Shown piece by piece: positions 6,901 to 9,960 of a stretch of DNA of 9,960 nucleotides (its first letter is position 1; the number at the start of each line of letters is the position of its first letter). Under the pieces are notes generated by a model. That model saw only the letters and a list, made by a program, of their open reading frames with translations. It was not told the DNA's origin and made no database searches. The stretch lies in assembly GCA_020846515.1 (NCBI GenBank), contig JADLDX010000412.1, forward strand, positions 1-9,960, read 5' to 3'. This DNA is from Pirellulaceae bacterium (GTDB taxonomy: Bacteria; Planctomycetota; Planctomycetia; Pirellulales; Pirellulaceae). The position numbers and the translations under genes were made by a program.

Positions 6901-8182
6901 TGTTAGCCACCAATCCAGCCGCGATCACTAAATTGAACGGAGTTCCGTATTCGATCAAAGTTGTCGGCACTGTGTCCTTGGGGAACACGAGTGTTTCGTG
7001 AGCGGGGAATTCCTCAGCAGGATTCGGTGTGAAGGTGACGGTACCTGCCGCCAGAGTGCGGAAAGTCGCGGTGAAGAACAAACGGCGTTCGCCTGGATTG
7101 GCTGGAGCGCCCAAACCACCGGTAGCACCTACCTCGTCGAATTGATTCGTACCCAACTGTGCGTTGCGGCCGGTAGTAAATTCGTCAGAGAAGAAGAACG
7201 CGGCTGCGACGGCGGCCGGGTCGTTCTGACTGGCAGGATGCTTGTCAATCATTTCAAAATCAAGTGTCTGGCCAGCCTGCATCACAATGCCAGATACATC
7301 CACGGTGATCAAACTAACATCTTTGCCGGCCATCTCATTGGCGAAGATGATGTCATAGCTATTGCGGCGACGATTGGCGGTCTGGTCGGCGGCCGAGGTG
7401 ACGGCATCGCGACGCACGACTACGTTGCCTGCGCCAATGTTAGGCAATGCTTCCAGGGCGGTCTGAATTGCGGCTCCAACGGCATCGGCTGATCGGGCCG
7501 AATTGCCATTAAATAGATTCACCGGTCCAGTGGTTTGGCCGTCGAACGTAAACTTGAAGTTACTGCTGGTGTTCGTCGTGCTAATGCGATCAAAGAAATA
7601 CTTGAAGGATTGAACTTCGCCAACGTTCAACTGAAACTTCGTCGCATCGGAATAGTCCAAATCCAGAAAGGCGGTAAACACGCCCTGCGCGTTAAAGCCT
7701 CGTAGATCCTGAACATAGGTGCGTAACTGAACCAACTGGTTAACCGAGGCCGTGTTGTTGGCCAGTGGTGCGCCAAATCGATCGGTGAATTCATACTCGA
7801 AGCCAACAATGTCCCCTTCTTCAGCTTCCGCATTGAGGCTATTGATGACTTGCAAGGCGTCCAAAGCCGTCAAAAAGTTGTCGCCACTGACGTCGACGCG
7901 CGGACCATCGGCTTTGCCCACACCAGGACCAGTCAATTGGCCGGCTTGCCCCGAGTTGAGCGCGTTGATGACCAACAGCGCGTCCAAGGCCGAGATGTTG
8001 TAATCGCCGTTGGTATCCTCAGCGATCAAATCGTTGTGATACGGCAGATAAGTGTCACCCGCCATCATGTGCCGCTGCTCCAGCGACTCACTACGTAGCG
8101 CGCGTGAAAGCCCCGATTTACGGAGGCTTTTACCAAACAGGGTTATCAACATCCGACTCGAACGCCCAGATCGATTCTTCAT
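3986..8182 (-). CDS. Giant exported surface protein: dockerin pair, split cohesin-like region, seven Ig/cadherin-like repeats, SdrD-B-like domain
   Basis: The product has 1398 residues and is predicted to be extracellular or cell-surface, structural or adhesive. There is no enzymatic motif. From the ATG at 8182 the order is as follows. A basic N-terminus leads to SLEQRHMMAGD (33-43), a motif frequent near the N-terminus of planctomycete exported proteins. Two dockerin-type EF-hand repeats follow (about 51-118): DTNGDYNISALDALLVIN and DVSGDNFLTALDALQVIN. Next is a cohesin-like region (124-420) apparently interrupted at about 204-300 by a separate module (FTFDGQTTGP...ALEALPNIGAGNV). Seven Big_9/cadherin-like repeats span 427-1140, with linkers such as PVNDP, VNDPP and VNEAP. 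An SdrD-B/Cna-B-like domain (1145-1258) starts IMGMVYVDETNDGVKQ. An unrecognised C-terminal domain (1260-1398) ends SIDHVFAQEGWVN. The start is uncertain: an in-frame TTG lies at 8212, another ATG at 8152, and none has a clear ribosome binding site. Confidence 0.9.
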   Translation of the reverse strand: MKNRSGRSSRMLITLFGKSLRKSGLSRALRSESLEQRHMMAGDTYLPYHNDLIAEDTNGDYNISALDALLVINALNSGQAGQLTGPGVGKADGPRVDVSGDNFLTALDALQVINSLNAEAEEGDIVGFEYEFTDRFGAPLANNTASVNQLVQLRTYVQDLRGFNAQGVFTAFLDLDYSDATKFQLNVGEVQSFKYFFDRISTTNTSSNFKFTFDGQTTGPVNLFNGNSARSADAVGAAIQTALEALPNIGAGNVVVRRDAVTSAADQTANRRRNSYDIIFANEMAGKDVSLITVDVSGIVMQAGQTLDFEMIDKHPASQNDPAAVAAAFFFSDEFTTGRNAQLGTNQFDEVGATGGLGAPANPGERRLFFTATFRTLAAGTVTFTPNPAEEFPAHETLVFPKDTVPTTLIEYGTPFNLVIAAGLVANNDAFTVAEDAGNAQFNVTSNDTLITGTSFAVTSLGTPTNGGTISIVSGGSQVNYQPAANFFGTETFTYTITNNNGVTSTATVTMTVTPVNDPISVPNQTSSTNLGKAVTLTTEQLIAGGSVGPGESAIQQLSVASANSPSSNGGVVSLNNGSVTYTPAAGFSGVDTFTVVVTDNGQTNGAPAPSTQSVTVTVTVTNDPPDAVNDLIDTVDEDTSNNTLNVLSNDTAGTNDVGDSLTISAVGGTPLGAVVISGDGKTLSYTPPVGFVGQDTFTYTARDTGGLTDTATVIVDVQATVLPRARIDTAVSTEDSTTPVVIDVLDNDRTNVNTVPVLISFTQPANGTVTLNNGGTPADGSDDTLSYVPNQNFSGVETFTYVMNETPAGTGVNSTGTVSVTVADVNDPPILVNDAVSATEGAVTTIAAATLLSNDSPGLGETTSQKLTITGVQAVSSAGGTVALSGTNVIYTPSASFNGSFVFNYTAADSGSPSQSATATVTITVDAVNEAPVVVNDNDTTAEDTAKTITATTLLANDRPGPATATDEATQKLTIIATGSSARGGTVVLNPGGASIVYTPPLNFSGSDTFTYTVRDDGTPNAQATGTVTIAVSAVNDSPIAGSDSVGGFKGVPLTISPTTLLANDQPGPADESSQTLSITSVSGAVNGTVSLVGGQIVFTPDSSFTGNASFQYTITDNGQTAGVNDFKTATGTVNVTVQEFVPSAIMGMVYVDETNDGVKQSAERSLGGVVVTLTGTALGQPVFETYTTLADGSYSFNNLAPGNYTVSIVNPELMIDGKDTAGSLGDADGVEHNNSFGINIASPGGTTVSNYNFGVLGVTNGYASILERLASRYYASGSTMASNGLYATLSSDGAQRWFSKLDGFNGVQYAEVTMNSSGTEGVLTIVDSAHNVFAATLAKGKFLSMHDGSGNTIVRVLGGLGQLQFTPVDLAAPPVRSTNRFLDSIDHVFAQEGWVN
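4763..6904 (-). repeat. Seven tandem Ig/cadherin-like protein repeats, about 93-107 residues each
   Basis: Within the giant surface protein the repeats are, in translation order: 6626-6904, 6305-6625, 6014-6304, 5696-6013, 5387-5695, 5066-5386 and 4763-5065. Each has a xxEDxxxxxxxxxLxND start, a central G-V-V-x-Y-x-P strand, F-x-G-x-(D/E)-x-F-x-Y-T and a closing T-x-T-V-T strand, usually followed by VNDP. The period is protein-level, and the DNA copies are well diverged. Such arrays usually form rod-like, calcium-stabilised stalks. Confidence 0.85.
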
Positions 8183-8534
8183 CGCTACGCCCACTGACGA
8201 GGAAAAGCTCAAAAAAAACAGGAACCAACGCTCCCAGACACCGCCCGCAAAGGCTCATCTTTTGCCTGGTCAACTATCTCGGGCACGGGAGGCTTCGGCC
8301 CTGGACCACCGGTGTCTCAGTCGAACAGACTAGTTGGAATGAGCAGTTTTTTCAATTGAGGCAAGATAGGCAATGCGCGAATCGTCGTAAAAAAGGACCT
8401 CATTGCTAGCACCGACGGTCACGAACCATCCTTACCATCCCTAGACCAGACGTTAGACTCCGAATAAGCCGGAAAGTTCCACCACCGCTCTACATAGATT
8501 AAGCGTGGGAAAAACCCCACCTTTGACAATCTAC
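8183..8534. other. 352-base intergenic region between the two surface-protein genes
   Basis: No gene is supported here. The region holds the candidate hairpin at 8495-8533 and a run of eight A (8211-8218; T on the coding strand) 29 bases before the ATG at 8182. On the minus strand there are weak promoter-like pairs, such as TTGAAA (8350-8355) with TAGTCT 17 bases downstream, and TTACGA with TATCTT 16 bases downstream. None matches both boxes well. The length of the gap suggests that the giant gene has its own promoter and is not cotranscribed with the upstream gene. Confidence 0.5.
8495..8533 (-). terminator. Imperfect stem-loop directly after the stop of the partial surface-protein gene
   Basis: On the plus strand, TAGATT (8495-8500) pairs with AATCTA (8528-8533), AAG (8501-8503) with CTT (8521-8523), and GTGGG (8505-8509) with CCCAC (8516-8520). 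The loop is AAAAAC, and small bulges separate the three blocks. The structure begins within two bases of the stop codon, a good position for a terminator or a 3'-end stabiliser. There is no U run after the stem in the direction of transcription, so function is uncertain. Confidence 0.4.
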
Positions 8535-9960
8535 TTAGCGGCGGGCTCTGAGCTTCAAATCTTCGCTTAGTGCCCACAGGGCCAAGTCGTGCGCCTCGCC
8601 GGAACCACCCGCATTGATGACATTGATGACTTGCAGGGCATCCAGGGCCGTAACGAATCCATCGCCATTGACGTCAATGTATGGGGGGGCCAACAGACTG
8701 GAACCCACTAAACTCCGGGGACCATTTTGATTGATCTCATTGATAACCAGCAGTACATCTAACGCCGTGACACCATCCACATTGTTAACATCAAAACGGT
8801 TGAGTGGATTCTGCCAAGGACTGGTTTCGGAGTTGAAACCAAAATCCACGCCAGTGGTCGCATTGGTCCCAACAACGGAAGCCGGCAATCGATCGCCACC
8901 ACTTGTCAGGGGTGAAAAACCAGCCGGCGCCGTGACCTTGACCAGATAGGTGTCTGCGGGCACCAAAGGAATGGAATACTGACCACGGGCAGTTGTGGTC
9001 GTCACGGTCTCCGCTCCAAATCGCAAGTGATCCAAACGCACCGTGGAATTGGCGTGTCCGCCGATGATCACATAGGCAATGTTCCCAGCGACGGACTCGG
9101 TACGCATCTTGGAAATCTGGCCTGCGGAAAGCTTGTCAGTCGTAAATCGATCCACCAGATTGCCGTTGCTATCGTAGGCTTCCAGGCGGCCGTAGGTATC
9201 GGCTCCCGTGCCGATGGCGTCGATCTCTACAACACTGGTCGGCGCCACGAAATCAACCTTCATGCGACGTGTTTCCGCATTCCAAGTGGATGACCAACTT
9301 TGCGTGGATCGAGAATAGGCTCGAAATGTTTTGGTACCCGTGCTGGTCACAGAATCGGCAAAGATACCAGCCCGGCCGTCGGAGTCATTCCCTATCGTGG
9401 TGATATGGATGCCCGCTACCGACGAAGCGGTCAGGGCCCCGTCGGGCAGTGAATCCGGTTCGACCGTGCGTCGAATGTTGAGCGATTGCCCGGTAGCGGA
9501 GAGCAGTTCCACCGTCCAGCCAGCCTCCCCAAATTCCTCGACGTCGCGAAGTCCGTTTTTGTTCGTGTCGAACCAAACGAAGCCATTGACGCCTGGGTAC
9601 GTGACCGCGTCGCTCCGATCGAATTGCCCTTGGAAAACATTGCTGGTCAAACCAGTGCGTGAGTCGATAGCCCGAATTTCAATAACTTGTCCGGGCTGCG
9701 CGATCGGCAGGCTCAAATCCAGATCCACTGTGTATTGATTAGGCGAAATCGCATTAGACCATGGACCGCCGTCCACTCGAAACTGTATATGGCTTACTCG
9801 ATTGATCGTGATATCATTGCGAAGTCCGTCTGGATTGCGATTGGGCAAGGTGGCCACATTGGCTGAGCCCCGAAACTTATAAGCATCGGCCACGGTGTCG
9901 TAGTAGCCGGTACCGAGCAGTTCCAGCGGTACATCCAGAACATCAAAGATGCCATCGTTA
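8535..9960 (-). CDS. Large exported protein, C-terminal part: split SdrD-B-like domain and C-terminal dockerin pair (5' end outside window)
   Basis: The reading frame is open from the right edge (last full codon 9957-9959) to TAA at 8535, giving 474 visible residues. The GTG at 9893 lies inside continuous sequence (LLGTGYYDTVADAYKF) and is not the start. Counting from that GTG: residues 30-92 form an unrecognised beta-rich region (HIQFRVDGGPWSN). Residues 101-140 are the first half of an SdrD-B-like domain (GVNGFVWFDTNKNGLRDVEE). Residues ~141-298 are a beta-rich insertion. Residues 299-354 complete the SdrD-B-like domain (RGQYSIPLVPADTYLVKVTA ... VDFGF). Residues 362-428 are a dockerin pair (NRFDVNNVDGVTALDVLLVIN; IDVNGDGFVTALDALQVIN). 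The protein ends in a short basic tail, LKLRARR. It is predicted to be extracellular. The missing N-terminal part may hold a catalytic domain, but nothing visible shows one. The dockerin pair resembles that of the next gene. Confidence 0.88.
   Translation of the reverse strand, partial: NDGIFDVLDVPLELLGTGYYDTVADAYKFRGSANVATLPNRNPDGLRNDITINRVSHIQFRVDGGPWSNAISPNQYTVDLDLSLPIAQPGQVIEIRAIDSRTGLTSNVFQGQFDRSDAVTYPGVNGFVWFDTNKNGLRDVEEFGEAGWTVELLSATGQSLNIRRTVEPDSLPDGALTASSVAGIHITTIGNDSDGRAGIFADSVTSTGTKTFRAYSRSTQSWSSTWNAETRRMKVDFVAPTSVVEIDAIGTGADTYGRLEAYDSNGNLVDRFTTDKLSAGQISKMRTESVAGNIAYVIIGGHANSTVRLDHLRFGAETVTTTTARGQYSIPLVPADTYLVKVTAPAGFSPLTSGGDRLPASVVGTNATTGVDFGFNSETSPWQNPLNRFDVNNVDGVTALDVLLVINEINQNGPRSLVGSSLLAPPYIDVNGDGFVTALDALQVINVINAGGSGEAHDLALWALSEDLKLRARR

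Noticed and set aside
8211..8220. Poly-A run as a terminator tail for plus-strand transcription
   Set aside because: There is no stem upstream, and no plus-strand gene ends near it.
9891..9893. GTG at 9893 as the start of the right-hand surface-protein gene
   Set aside because: The frame continues without a stop to the window edge, and the upstream residues (DGIFDVLDVPLELLGTGYYD) read as genuine protein sequence.

Overview
The window looks like part of a planctomycete chromosome, probably Pirellulales-like. The main evidence is two neighbouring genes for large exported proteins. They carry paired dockerin-type EF-hand repeats of the 'TALDALQVIN' kind, tandem cadherin/Ig-like 'VNDPP' repeats and SdrD-B-like domains, and one has an N-terminal 'SLEQRHMMAGD' motif. 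This combination is typical of planctomycete surface proteins. The assignment rests on recognised sequence style, not on a database search.

Layout. At the left edge, the minus strand carries the first 117 codons of ilvD (dihydroxy-acid dehydratase), which runs out of the window. A 279-base divergent intergenic region (352-630) follows and holds four tandem copies of a 14-bp unit. Three plus-strand genes then form a likely operon: a YihX-like HAD phosphatase (631-1329), an alpha/beta-hydrolase lipase/esterase overlapping it by ATGA (1326-2276), and a Ppx/GppA-type exopolyphosphatase with a C-terminal HD-like domain (2319-3908). A strong palindromic hairpin (3927-3959) lies between this operon and the convergent gene that follows.

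The right 60% of the window is on the minus strand. One gene (3986-8182) encodes a protein of about 1400 residues. In order it has a planctomycete-type N-terminal motif, a dockerin pair, a cohesin-like region apparently split by an inserted module, seven Ig/cadherin-like repeats, one SdrD-B-like domain and an unrecognised C-terminal domain. Upstream of it, after a 352-base gap, lies the 3' part of a second large gene (8535 to beyond the right edge). This one has an SdrD-B-like domain split by a roughly 160-residue beta-rich insertion, and a C-terminal dockerin pair.

Functionally, the left half is housekeeping: branched-chain amino acid synthesis plus a phosphatase/lipase/polyphosphate cluster. 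The right half is a cell-surface or extracellular-matrix locus. The most interesting possibility is that the dockerins of the two surface proteins are partners for the cohesin-like region of the larger one. No mobile element, CRISPR array, tRNA or rRNA was seen.
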